DNA of 10,439 bases from Methanobacteriota archaeon (GTDB lineage Archaea; JACRDV01), in contig JACRDV010000129.1 in assembly GCA_024860865.1 (NCBI GenBank), positions 1 to 10,439 on the forward strand, written 5' to 3'. This document shows, piece after piece, positions 1-6,295 of this stretch. The translations under genes were made by a program, and so were the position numbers. Under the pieces are notes generated by a model. The model was given only the letters and a program-made list of their open reading frames with translations. It made no database searches and was not told the origin of the DNA. Position 1 is the stretch's first letter. Each line of letters starts with the position of its first letter.

Positions 1-119
1 CATTGGCAGTTCAAATAATGAAAAAAAATAAAGCGACTCAAATAGGATTACAGCGAAAATTATGCGCCAAAGGGGCATATTTTACGAGTAAAACCAATAT
101 TTTTTTTATAACTTTTTAG
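1..119 (+). pseudogene. Chimeric remnant: PIN toxin piece fused to radical SAM gene tail
   Basis: Bases 1-44 are identical to 8424-8467, inside the intact PIN toxin gene (its residues 108-122). From base 45 the match switches without a gap to 45-93, which resembles 10114-10161, the last codons of the radical SAM gene, with a few substitutions and an indel. The roughly 1.65 kb that separates these two segments in the intact locus is missing. In the PIN frame, reading continues across the joint and stops at 117-119. The radical SAM tail is out of that frame, so neither protein is made. Homology ends at the equivalent of the radical SAM stop codon. It could be a deleted second copy of the locus or an assembly joint; the window edge prevents a choice. 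No function is assigned. Confidence 0.75.
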
Positions 120-120
120 G

Positions 121-143
121 TTTTTATATAAAACCCAGGAGGA
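121..143 (+). promoter_or_regulatory. TATA-like box and strong ribosome site before the short frame at 151
   Basis: A TATA-like stretch (TTTTTATATAAA, 121-132) is followed by AGGAGGAA at 137-144, a near-perfect Shine-Dalgarno match, with ATG at 151. The spacing fits translation starting at 151. This is the strongest ribosome site seen in the window, and it precedes a frame that is broken after eight codons. Confidence 0.5.
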
Positions 144-150
144 ATAGGTA

Positions 151-309
151 ATGATATTTAAGGCAAGAAAAAATTAAAGGCCAGAAACCTTAGACGAGTT
201 CTTCAATTATGCCGCTGGTCTGACCAACAGAGTTTTTACATTGGTTTTTGAACTAATCGTATTTCGCGATTTCATCGGCGCGATAAAAAAGGTTGTTGAA
301 ACCTGCTGA
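151..309 (+). pseudogene. Short unrecognised gene with an in-frame TAA at codon 9
   Basis: ATG at 151 sits well placed behind AGGAGGAA. The frame runs eight codons to TAA (175-177), then continues in the same frame for 43 sense codons to TGA at 307-309. The downstream part has protein-like character: it opens PETLDEFFNYAAG and ends FIGAIKKVVETC, an alternating hydrophobic/charged pattern that suggests amphipathic helices. I do not recognise a family. A ribosome site, a start and a protein-like frame interrupted by one stop point to a recently broken small gene, or to the tail of a longer gene whose front was lost. A real eight-codon peptide is unlikely. It lies between the chimeric remnant and the PadR promoter. 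Confidence 0.35.
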
Positions 310-417
310 GATTCCCATTTTACTTGAGGTGAAAATTTAAGGAAAAAAAAAGGTGAATTCTGAGGCAAAAAATATATATTTTATCTTATATTTATATTTT
401 ATTTTATATAATGAAAT

Positions 418-475
418 TTATAATAATATCGTATTCCGATATCAATAACCGATATTATATTTAGAGGACCGATAT
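418..475 (+). promoter_or_regulatory. padR-type promoter with a cluster of CCGATAT operator-like repeats
   Basis: CCGATAT occurs three times just before the PadR start: 436-442, 449-455 and 469-475. The first lies in the inverted repeat ATATCG-TATTC-CGATAT (426-442). A TATA-like TTTATAAT at 418-425 puts transcription start near 448, inside the cluster, and AGAGGA at 463-468 is the likely ribosome site for ATG 477. Repeats across the start site of a regulator gene suggest self-repression, which is common in PadR proteins. The role is inferred; the repeats are seen directly. Confidence 0.6.
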
Positions 476-476
476 A

Positions 477-770
477 ATGATTAGAGACTTCTTTATTGGA
501 TTTATAAAAATTCATATCCTTTACCATGCTAGTGAGAATGCTATTTGTGGAATTGAAATGATAAAAGAACTTAAAAGGCATGGCTATCCTATAGGTCCTG
601 GGACAATTTATCCTACTCTGCATTCCTTAGAAATAAGAGGCTACTTGAAAAGCAAAGAAGTTGTGATTAATGGCAAAAGGAGAAAATACTATGAAATAAC
701 TGGAAAAGGATTCAAGATGTTGGAAAAATCCAAAGAGAAGATAGGAGAACTTGTGGAGGAGGTATTATAA
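477..770 (+). CDS. PadR-family winged-helix transcriptional regulator
   Basis: This 97-residue protein matches the compact PadR form, essentially only the N-terminal winged helix. The family signature is clear: an ILYHASE opening with IEMIKELKRHGY (the helix leading into the domain), then GPGTIYPTLHSLEIRGYL (recognition helix and following turn), then KRRKYYEITGKG (the wing and the start of the dimerisation helix). The last 20 residues are a charged helix likely to form the dimer. PadR proteins bind DNA as dimers and usually repress efflux or stress genes in response to small molecules or phenolics. ATG 477 is supported by AGAGGA eight bases upstream. The gene converges on the ABC transporter operon and ends 44 bases from the ATPase stop, so any control of that operon would act at a distance. 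The CCGATAT repeats upstream suggest autoregulation. Ligand unknown. Confidence 0.9.
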   Translation: MIRDFFIGFIKIHILYHASENAICGIEMIKELKRHGYPIGPGTIYPTLHSLEIRGYLKSKEVVINGKRRKYYEITGKGFKMLEKSKEKIGELVEEVL

Positions 771-814
771 CGATAAAGCTTAGACCCCTTTGAAGTCGTT
801 AAACTTTCTTGTTA

Positions 815-1501
815 TTAATCATAGCTTCTTTCTTCTCTTACAATTCTTCCATCTTGAAGGTAAATTATCCTCTCCGTTAGTTCACTGACTCTTGGGTCGT
901 GAGTAACTATTACTACAGTTACATTTTCTTCTTCGTTAAGTTTTTTCATTAATAAAATTATTTCTCTACCAGTTTTGGAGTCTAATTCTCCAGTTGGCTC
1001 ATCCGCTAAAATAATTTGTGGCTGGTTTACCAATGATCTAGCTATTGCCACTCTTTGTCTTTCACCTCCTGAAAGTTGTGTTGGCTTGTGATTCATCCTC
1101 TCTTTTAAGCCGACCATGCTAAGCAATGCTTTGGCCCTTTCTTCCACCCATTTTAAGTCTGCACCTCTGGGAAATAATGGCACCATAACATTCTCCAACG
1201 CAGTTAAAGTTGGAATGAGATTAAATATCTGGAAAATAAATCCAACTGTATCTCTTCTCAGATCAGAAAGCTCGGTGTCGCTCAACTTAGTGACATCTGC
1301 GCTATTGATGAAAATTTTTCCAAATGTAGGCCTATCAATTCCACCAAGCAAATGCAACAAGGTGCTCTTGCCAGATCCGCTCGGTCCCATCACTGATATA
1401 AATTCCCCTTTCTCTATCTTCAAGTTAATCTTATCAAGAGCCTGCACTTGCACCGCATCAAGATAATATATTTTCGTCAAATCCTTTGCTTCTATCATCA
1501 T
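815..1501 (-). CDS. MacB/LolD-type ABC transporter ATPase
   Basis: This 228-residue ATPase powers the FtsX-like permease encoded just before it. All motifs are intact: Walker A GPSGSGKST (39-47), Q-loop glutamine 91, signature LSGGERQR (143-150), Walker B IILADEPTGELD (163-174) and switch histidine 201 in VTHDP. The TGELDS stretch and the length are typical of the MacB/LolD/FtsE group, which drive mechanotransmission rather than substrate passage through the membrane. The start overlaps the permease stop by four bases (ATGA, 1498-1501), so the genes are translationally coupled; a second ATG follows immediately. It is the last gene of the minus-strand operon. The substrate cannot be told from the ATPase. 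Confidence 0.95.
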   Translation of the reverse strand: MMIEAKDLTKIYYLDAVQVQALDKINLKIEKGEFISVMGPSGSGKSTLLHLLGGIDRPTFGKIFINSADVTKLSDTELSDLRRDTVGFIFQIFNLIPTLTALENVMVPLFPRGADLKWVEERAKALLSMVGLKERMNHKPTQLSGGERQRVAIARSLVNQPQIILADEPTGELDSKTGREIILLMKKLNEEENVTVVIVTHDPRVSELTERIIYLQDGRIVREERSYD

Positions 1502-2670
1502 TCTTCACTAAATGCTTGGATAGGACTCATTCTTGCTGCTCTCATTGCTGGATACAATCCGCCAGTCAAGCCAAGGACTAACGCAAATGCTACAGCTTCC
1601 AACAAGAGGTCTAAAGTAATCAATGGTCGCATAAAACTTGGAAAAACTGCTGGCAGTAGATAGAAGGTAAATAAAGCCCCTATCCCTAACCCAGCAGTTG
1701 CGCCAAAGGCACTAATTATTAATGACTCTAACAAAATTAGTTTTAAAACATCAGAACTATACCACCCAACGGCCTTTAACACACCGATCTCTCTTGTGCG
1801 TTCAATTACTGACATCAGCATAGTATTCGCAACGCCAATACCTCCAATGATCGCTGCTATTCCAGCAATAACCCATGTCATCAATTCCATCTGGCCTGTG
1901 AACGTGGAGATCTGTTCTGTCATTTGTCTAGTATATCTCGGCTCAACACCACTAACCAAGACTTTAATTTTTCTGGCTAAAGTATCGACTAATTCAGGAC
2001 TCGCTGGTTTAGCTAGGATGACAGATATAGAGTCCGACTTAAATCCTTTAATTTTTTGAGCTTCTTTTAGCGGTATCACAATAAAATTATCTTGTAAAGG
2101 TGATCCAGTTTCATAAATTCCAATTATAGTGAAAGTATATTCTTTTTCATCTGCTGTTATTGTAATATCATCTCCAACTTTTTTATTAGTTGCATCCGCA
2201 AGGGCCTTTCCTATTACTGAAATGCCAGTCTTGCCTTTTTCAAACAATCTCCCCTCGATAATTTTTGTAGGAAAACCTTCGATCATCTGCTCTCTTACTG
2301 GATCAATCCCAACTAAAGTGATTCTATTACTAGCTCGAGGAGGCCCCATGCCCATTCTGACCCTTTCGATCTGGACCCCTTTTATGTCCACGTTTGCATA
2401 AACTTCCGGAGCCGCAGCAGTTATCCCTGGAATTGCCTCCACTTTGCCAATGATATCCATGTCAATTTCGCTGGAGGATTGAGAAGCGTCTCGCTGAACA
2501 ATTTCTATATTTATACCTAACGTTCTAGTGAATTCGCTTGTTCTAGCTTTAACCCCCTCAGAAATTGAGACTAAAGAAACTATCATGGCTATGCCGATAG
2601 CTATCCCAAGAAGAGCTAAAAGAGTTCTTGATTTTCTACGCAATAAGTTTTTAAAGGCAAGCTGATACAT
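1498..2670 (-). CDS. MacB-like ABC permease (FtsX domain)
   Basis: This 390-residue permease has the standard MacB order. It has a short cytoplasmic start (AFKNLLRRKSRTLLALLGI), a first membrane helix at about 16-38, an extracytoplasmic MacB_PCD domain from about 45 to 255, and a C-terminal FtsX domain with three helices at about 264-288, 309-338 and 353-373. The loop RTREIGVLKAVGW (291-303), which couples to the ATPase, is well conserved, as is the terminal PAMRAARMSPIQAF. Such proteins work as dimers with an ATPase dimer and transmit force to extracytoplasmic partners, for example in export of lipoproteins, peptides or antimicrobials. Three bases separate its start from the stop of the upstream Ig-like protein, whose end supplies the ribosome site GAGAGGT. 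Substrate unknown; the neighbouring exported protein is the likely partner. Confidence 0.93.
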   Translation of the reverse strand: MYQLAFKNLLRRKSRTLLALLGIAIGIAMIVSLVSISEGVKARTSEFTRTLGINIEIVQRDASQSSSEIDMDIIGKVEAIPGITAAAPEVYANVDIKGVQIERVRMGMGPPRASNRITLVGIDPVREQMIEGFPTKIIEGRLFEKGKTGISVIGKALADATNKKVGDDITITADEKEYTFTIIGIYETGSPLQDNFIVIPLKEAQKIKGFKSDSISVILAKPASPELVDTLARKIKVLVSGVEPRYTRQMTEQISTFTGQMELMTWVIAGIAAIIGGIGVANTMLMSVIERTREIGVLKAVGWYSSDVLKLILLESLIISAFGATAGLGIGALFTFYLLPAVFPSFMRPLITLDLLLEAVAFALVLGLTGGLYPAMRAARMSPIQAFSEE

Positions 2671-2673
2671 GTC

Positions 2674-3969
2674 TTACCTCTCTTTCTTGATTATCTTCTT
2701 CCTTCTTATGAAGAACCAATAGAATCCAACAACTAAAATTACTGCAACAGCACCATAAGCCATATTAATAGGCGTTAAATAGCCTCTTGAAACCTGCCTC
2801 CCTGCTGTCCTCTCTGCTGCTTGCGAAACCACAATTTTGTTTTTCTCGATGAAAGAATGCAAACCTAAATCGTCTGCATAGCTAATGTTAAAAACTACAG
2901 GGATCTCTTTTTTATCCGTTTGCAAGAGAGATAATTCTAACAATGCAACGTCTTTATCGCCTGCTTTGATCGTTCCTAAATAACTCGTGGTCTTTCCACG
3001 CAGCTGCTCGTTTAGTAAAACGACCACTCTAACAGATTTTGCATCGGCGTTGCCATTATTTTCAACTGTTGTAGAGAGTAGAAAACTTGTGCCAGGGATA
3101 ACTTGACCAGGATCTGTTTCTACTTTTTGTACAGATAAAGAAGCTTTAGAGATAACTGAGATACCCAAATAAGTTTCTTGAGCGTTACGAGCGCTTGTAT
3201 TGAATCCACTATATGTTATTGTAACTGGTAAACTATAGACTCCTTTCTCAGCGGCTGGATCAACAGCTAATTTAAAATCAACAACTCTAACCTCATTTGG
3301 TCTAAGACTACCTAGATAAAATTCAGTTCCAGCCCCGATGAGAGCAAAAGGCGGCCTTGCGCCAGTTCCACCAGTAGGGGTAATACCAACACTTCCAGCA
3401 GGGGTTATGTCCAGAGTAAAAGCTACATTATTGGCAATGCCAGTTCCTTCATTGCTTAAAGAGAGCAGTACTTGAACTTCTTTTCCAGGCTCTGCTGATT
3501 TAGGCGTAATGTTCGTTTTTGAAATAACTATTCTTGGATACCCAATGACCTGGATATCAAAGGTTGTCTTATCCCATACCTCGCCGCCATCGCTGTAAAG
3601 GAGATCTAGAACATATTTTTCCTCGTAAGCACTTGGGTCTATCTTTAGTGTATATGTTGTGAAAGCTCTTTGACCTCCTGAAGGTAAATTGCTGCCAGAA
3701 AGTGCACCAATCTTTCTAATTCCATCATCACCAGGGGCTAAAGAAAATGGATATTTTGGAGAAAGTTTGGTTATAAGATTTTGAATATCTTTAGTCCCTT
3801 GATTTTGGGCCTGAATCCAAATTTCGACGTTTTTGCCCGGTTCAGCTGGAAATGGAGTATATTGGAGCACAGTAACTCTTAAAGATGGAGACACCTGCGC
3901 TGAAACCGAAAAATTCGAAAGAAGGATGAGTAATGCTACAAATAAAACTAATAATACATTTCTATTCAA
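2674..3969 (-). CDS. Exported Ig-like (NEW3/CARDB, COG1361-type) membrane-anchored protein
   Basis: A 431-residue surface protein. A signal peptide covers residues 1-24, ending near SVSAQ. Three Ig-like modules follow, each opening with the phrase 'P-x-x-(A/I)-x-PG-x-x-(V/F)-x-(I/L)': about 28-142 (PFPAEPGKNVEI), 145-272 (SAEPGKEVQVLLSLSNEGTG) and 276-382 (VIPGTSFLLSTTVENNGNAD). A single membrane helix (403-420) with a positive tail anchors the C terminus inside. COG1361-like proteins encoded next to MacB permeases are common in archaea and probably act as the extracytoplasmic partner, binding substrate or contacting the S-layer. The start is TTG at 3969, chosen because GGGGGT lies six bases upstream and the signal peptide begins there; no ATG gives a complete signal peptide. 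First gene of the three-gene operon. Confidence 0.88.
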   Translation of the reverse strand: MNRNVLLVLFVALLILLSNFSVSAQVSPSLRVTVLQYTPFPAEPGKNVEIWIQAQNQGTKDIQNLITKLSPKYPFSLAPGDDGIRKIGALSGSNLPSGGQRAFTTYTLKIDPSAYEEKYVLDLLYSDGGEVWDKTTFDIQVIGYPRIVISKTNITPKSAEPGKEVQVLLSLSNEGTGIANNVAFTLDITPAGSVGITPTGGTGARPPFALIGAGTEFYLGSLRPNEVRVVDFKLAVDPAAEKGVYSLPVTITYSGFNTSARNAQETYLGISVISKASLSVQKVETDPGQVIPGTSFLLSTTVENNGNADAKSVRVVVLLNEQLRGKTTSYLGTIKAGDKDVALLELSLLQTDKKEIPVVFNISYADDLGLHSFIEKNKIVVSQAAERTAGRQVSRGYLTPINMAYGAVAVILVVGFYWFFIRRKKIIKKER

Positions 3970-3975
3970 TCTAAG

Positions 3976-4014
3976 ACCCCCAAATTTGTTTTGAGCAATT
4001 GATAAACTTTAAAA
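3976..4014 (-). promoter_or_regulatory. Promoter and ribosome site of the Ig-like protein/MacB operon
   Basis: Read on the minus strand, a TATA-like TTTTTAAAGTTT (about 4014-4003) lies some 35-45 bases before the TTG start. GGGGGT (3981-3976) is six bases from it and decides the start codon. The roughly 50-base gap to the preceding gene suggests this operon can be transcribed alone. Box position by eye. Confidence 0.4.
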
Positions 4015-4019
4015 ACTAC

Positions 4020-4496
4020 TCAACTCCATTCTGATTTATTCCAATAAGCCCAACGTTTGTGAATCCAAAGTTTGCCATATTTAGACAATCGATGTTGCCC
4101 CACCATCCATCCTCTATACTCAGTTTTAGAAATTAACACGACTTCCCATGCATCAATATCAGTCATCGCACGGATGGTTTTATTTTCAGTTGTGAAGTAT
4201 ACGAATAACACTCTTTTATCGCCTGAAGTGACACGGAGCTTCCATCCATGTGGGTCTATGTAAACTTTGTATTCTCCCATTTCAGCCAAGTCATCTTTCA
4301 ATGCACTCTTCGCAACATCTATCGCCTTCTGTTTCTGCGCATCAGTTAAAGACACTTGGCTCATCACAAAGTGAATCGATCTACCGCTTATAAGAACTAC
4401 TAACACTAAAACAATACATATCGCTAGCAATCTCCATCGGCCTAATTTCCTAGTTTTCTCTCTTATCTTCGACCATATGTTACTCATATAAACCAC
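4020..4496 (-). CDS. Small membrane-anchored protein, possible PepSY-like segment
   Basis: A protein of up to 158 residues. A basic N terminus (KIREKTRKLGRWR) precedes one membrane helix (about 21-37); the rest should lie outside the cell. Residues 50-66 (LTDAQKQKAIDVAKSALK) resemble the helix opening PepSY-type modules, and the following beta-rich stretch (YKVYIDPHGWKLRV, KRVLFVYFTTENKTIRAMTD) fits such a fold, but I cannot confirm the family. The C terminus is rich in Trp, Tyr and His. The frame opens with GTG at 4496, but ATG at 4487 (residue 4) is equally plausible because neither has a clear ribosome site. It lies between the membrane-bound regulator and the exporter operon in the same orientation, which suggests a link to the envelope. 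No defined function. Confidence 0.7.
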   Translation of the reverse strand: MVYMSNIWSKIREKTRKLGRWRLLAICIVLVLVVLISGRSIHFVMSQVSLTDAQKQKAIDVAKSALKDDLAEMGEYKVYIDPHGWKLRVTSGDKRVLFVYFTTENKTIRAMTDIDAWEVVLISKTEYRGWMVGQHRLSKYGKLWIHKRWAYWNKSEWS

Positions 4497-4658
4497 ACTT
4501 TTTCTTAATGAAACGGCATATAGAATTATCCTGAAACTGGTTACATAACAATGAAACTAGTACCTGTAGAGGTCAATTACACAATTATAATTGCACGCTA
4601 AAAAAAGTTGAGTTAACGTTATAACTTCAACAAACAACAATTGAAAAATAGTACTGCT
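4497..4658. other. AT-rich intergenic stretch with a 12-bp palindrome
   Basis: No gene is visible. CAATTATAATTG, a perfect palindrome, lies at 4582-4593, about 90 bases before the start of the small anchored protein. It could be a regulator site, but in sequence this AT-rich such a palindrome can arise by chance. Confidence 0.25.
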
Positions 4659-5177
4659 CTATAAATAATTTTTTGATAATACTACTTTATTTGTCAGTCC
4701 ATACCTTTTTTTGATTATTAGACCTTTCTCTTCAAGTTTATCTAGAAGCCGAGTAACCTGTACCTTAGAGAAACCTGTCTCCAGTACCAAATCCTTTTGT
4801 AATACTTCGCCACCGGACTCAACTATTTTTTGAAAAATTTTTTTCTCATCACCATCAAGCAAAGAGAGTACAAATTCTTTGGCTATTTTTTCTTGTTTTG
4901 TGTCTTCTGCCCTTGAAAAAGTATCCTGATGGTTTACCTCAGTTGTTGCCTTTAAAAGTAAGTAAACCATCGTCATGCCTCCAACCCAAGCACAGATGAC
5001 TAGAAGCAGTACAGTATTAAACGTGAAGTAACTCGGTTCTTCAATCGGGATCGCGCGACCGCTTTCTAATACTATTTGAGTTGAACTTGGGGTTAATAGT
5101 TTATCCACTAGCACGAATGTTGCTATAATTAGAATTGCAGCCGCTAAAATCATATTGCGCTCTTTCACTTTTCTCAT
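4659..5177 (-). CDS. Membrane-anchored winged-helix regulator (COG2512-like)
   Basis: A 172-residue protein in two parts. Two membrane helices (about 9-28 and 54-76) enclose a short outside loop. After a charged linker, a winged-helix domain fills residues 105-170: DEKKIFQKIVESGGEV, then LQKDLVLETGFSKVQVTRLLDKLEEKGLIIKKRYGLTNKVVL. The 'FSKVQVTRLLDKLEEKGLI' helix-turn-helix is the hallmark of archaeal membrane-bound MarR-like regulators. Such proteins are thought to sense conditions at the membrane and control nearby genes. The ATG has no ribosome site, and an AT-rich TATA-like stretch at about 5203-5214 would start transcription close to the ATG, so a leaderless mRNA is likely. Together with the downstream envelope genes it probably forms a regulatory and transport unit. 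Target unproven. Confidence 0.85.
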   Translation of the reverse strand: MRKVKERNMILAAAILIIATFVLVDKLLTPSSTQIVLESGRAIPIEEPSYFTFNTVLLLVICAWVGGMTMVYLLLKATTEVNHQDTFSRAEDTKQEKIAKEFVLSLLDGDEKKIFQKIVESGGEVLQKDLVLETGFSKVQVTRLLDKLEEKGLIIKKRYGLTNKVVLSKNYL

Positions 5178-5251
5178 CCAACTAATAGTTTATAGTAGCT
5201 AATGTTAAATAAAAAATTATAATTATAAAAATTTTATTTAAATTTAAACTA

Positions 5252-5500
5252 CTATTCCGCATTAGGAAAGTCTCGTACCTTGTGTTTACCAAGAGACTGG
5301 ACAAGATCTTCTCTAGACTTTATTTTTCTGTACCAATTTTAACCATTATATCGCACCAATTGTTATAATTTGGTTATCAATAATAACTTGTCTGTTTCCT
5401 ACTCTTAATCCTGCTTTTTCAGTAGATCCTCCGGGAGGGGATATTATTAAAACATGCTACGGTAGCTCTAAAGCGCTACTAAGATCTTGAGTTAAATCTT
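5252..5500 (-). pseudogene. HtrA-like serine protease remnant (C-terminal PDZ domain)
   Basis: Reading the minus strand in three frames recovers most of a PDZ domain of the archaeal HtrA/DegP type. The first segment (about 5497-5346) gives LTQDLSSALELP, a TAG (5457-5459), then VLIISPPGGSTEKAGLRVGN and RQVIIDNQIITIG. It stops at TAA (5346-5348). A second frame continues MVKIGTEK, and a third gives SREDLVQSLGKHKVRD, ending at TAG (5252-5254). The order and spacing match the family: carboxylate-binding loop, PGG...AEKAGL signature, then the helix before the last strand. The protease domain is absent on both sides. With at least two frameshifts and two nonsense codons this is a dead fragment. It sits between the membrane-bound regulator and the tRNA fragment, at the edge of the toxin-antitoxin island. 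Confidence 0.72.
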
Positions 5501-5546
5501 AACAAAAAACAAGCTTACGTTTAAAAAACACTATTAATTGCCTGCT

Positions 5547-5571
5547 TGGGGCCGTCGAGATTTGAACTCGT
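5547..5571 (-). other. Isolated tRNA 3' end (T-arm plus acceptor strand), possible att site
   Basis: On the minus strand, CGAG-TTCAAAT-CTCG forms a T-arm with a seven-base loop of the standard type. It is followed by CGGCCCC and a discriminator A, as at the 3' end of a tRNA whose 5' strand would read GGGGCCG. The fifth T-stem pair is A-A. No matching 5' half is present in the expected stretch above 5571, so this is not a complete tRNA. A lone tRNA 3' end is the usual scar of an element integrating by a tyrosine integrase. It lies directly between the HtrA remnant and the GC-rich AbrB/PIN pair. No integrase is in the window. Confidence 0.5.
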
Positions 5572-5582
5572 CATAAATCGCA

Positions 5583-6032
5583 TTACAAATGAGTTATTTC
5601 AACGAAAGACTTTGGCGTTACACACCTGAACTTCCCTTTCAGCGAGCGCAGGAATTCTCGATTGTTAGAAATTATGTATTTTACCCCGACCGCGATAGCC
5701 AATGCAGCGTGCGCAATATCCTCTTTCGGGACTTCTCCAGAAAGCTGTGAGACGTATAAAGCAAGCTCACCTTCGAAGATGACTTCGGCTTTAGCAACGA
5801 CCTGCGACCTCAGCTTGGATGCGAAATCTTTACCCATTAACCTCCGTGCAACCGCGACTACCTCAAAGAGAAGCACATCGGAAAATGCCACCTTTAGCCT
5901 GCCCTCAAGGAAAGCAGATCAGATCCTTGCCTCCGGGCTGTCGACGTTATGAGCCAGATTAATTGCCCCTTCGATGATGACATTTGTGTCGAGGAGAACT
6001 ATTTGCGGCTCTTCAATACCTCTTTCAGCCAT
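5583..6032 (-). pseudogene. vapC: PIN-domain (VapC-like) toxin interrupted by TGA at codon 38
   Basis: The full frame from ATG 6032 would encode 149 residues. The PIN domain is recognisable: IVLLDTN with Asp15, Glu57 in DVLLFEVV, and Asp105 in KEDIAHAALAIA, the usual acidic metal-binding set. The last acidic position reads SNNREF, with Asn at 123-124 where many VapCs have Asp. Codon 38 is TGA (5921-5919), between PEARI and SAFLEGRLKV; the frame is otherwise open, so one base change, such as CGA to TGA, inactivated it. A GTG after the stop (5891) could start a fragment lacking Asp15. The ATG lies inside the antitoxin gene, overlapping it by 34 bases as in coupled toxin-antitoxin pairs. Base composition is clearly richer in GC than the flanks, pointing to a foreign source. 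A sequencing error cannot be excluded. Confidence 0.8.
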
Positions 6033-6250
6033 GGTTCAACCTTTTGTTTGTAGACCTCATGCCTCGTTTCCCTGCAAATTTTAAGAATTTCCTCCCTCGG
6101 TGGCAGCTCGAGCTTTCTTAACACGAGAACGCCCTTTCCAAGATCCACTATTTGTAGCTGAACTCCTGGCTCTATTCCACCCTTCTTTCTGATATCCTCT
6201 GGGATTAACACACGGCCCTTGTCATCCACTTTAACAACTTCTGACGCCAT
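5999..6250 (-). CDS. vapB: AbrB/MazE-type antitoxin (VapB-like)
   Basis: An 83-residue protein with an N-terminal swapped-hairpin DNA-binding domain, VVKVDDKGRVLIPEDIRKKGGIEPG, followed by LQIVDLGKGVLVLRKL. The C-terminal half (PPREEILKICRETRHEVYKQ) is the usual toxin-wrapping helix. It neutralises the PIN toxin and represses its own promoter as a dimer. I start it at ATG 6250 because GGTG (6260-6257) lies six bases upstream; TTG 6262 and GTG 6259 are in frame but less well placed. It overlaps the toxin start and shares its higher GC content. Because its toxin is broken, the antitoxin may now be only a DNA-binding remnant. Its promoter lies against the truncated TauE gene. Confidence 0.88.
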   Translation of the reverse strand: MASEVVKVDDKGRVLIPEDIRKKGGIEPGVQLQIVDLGKGVLVLRKLELPPREEILKICRETRHEVYKQKVEPWLKEVLKSRK

Positions 6251-6256
6251 ACCCGA

Positions 6257-6295
6257 CACCAATTAAATAGTGGGACTTTCCCACTTATAAATTTA
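6257..6295 (-). promoter_or_regulatory. AbrB promoter: TATA box, 7-3-7 palindrome operator, GGTG ribosome site
   Basis: Read on the minus strand, the TATA box ATAAATTTATAA (6295-6285 region) is followed directly by the palindrome AGTGGGA-AAG-TCCCACT (6285-6269) and then GGTG (6260-6257). The palindrome covers the expected transcription start, where a bound antitoxin would block RNA polymerase. The same layout, with different arm bases, precedes the AbrB gene at 6888. Confidence 0.65.

Noticed and set aside
399-623. Minus-strand frame across the PadR gene and promoter
   Set aside because: It is antisense to a well-supported gene and its operator region and shows no family features.
5919-5921. 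TGA in the PIN gene read as selenocysteine
   Set aside because: PIN toxins have no selenocysteine at this site, the residue is not in the active centre, and I saw no insertion element; a nonsense mutation is simpler.
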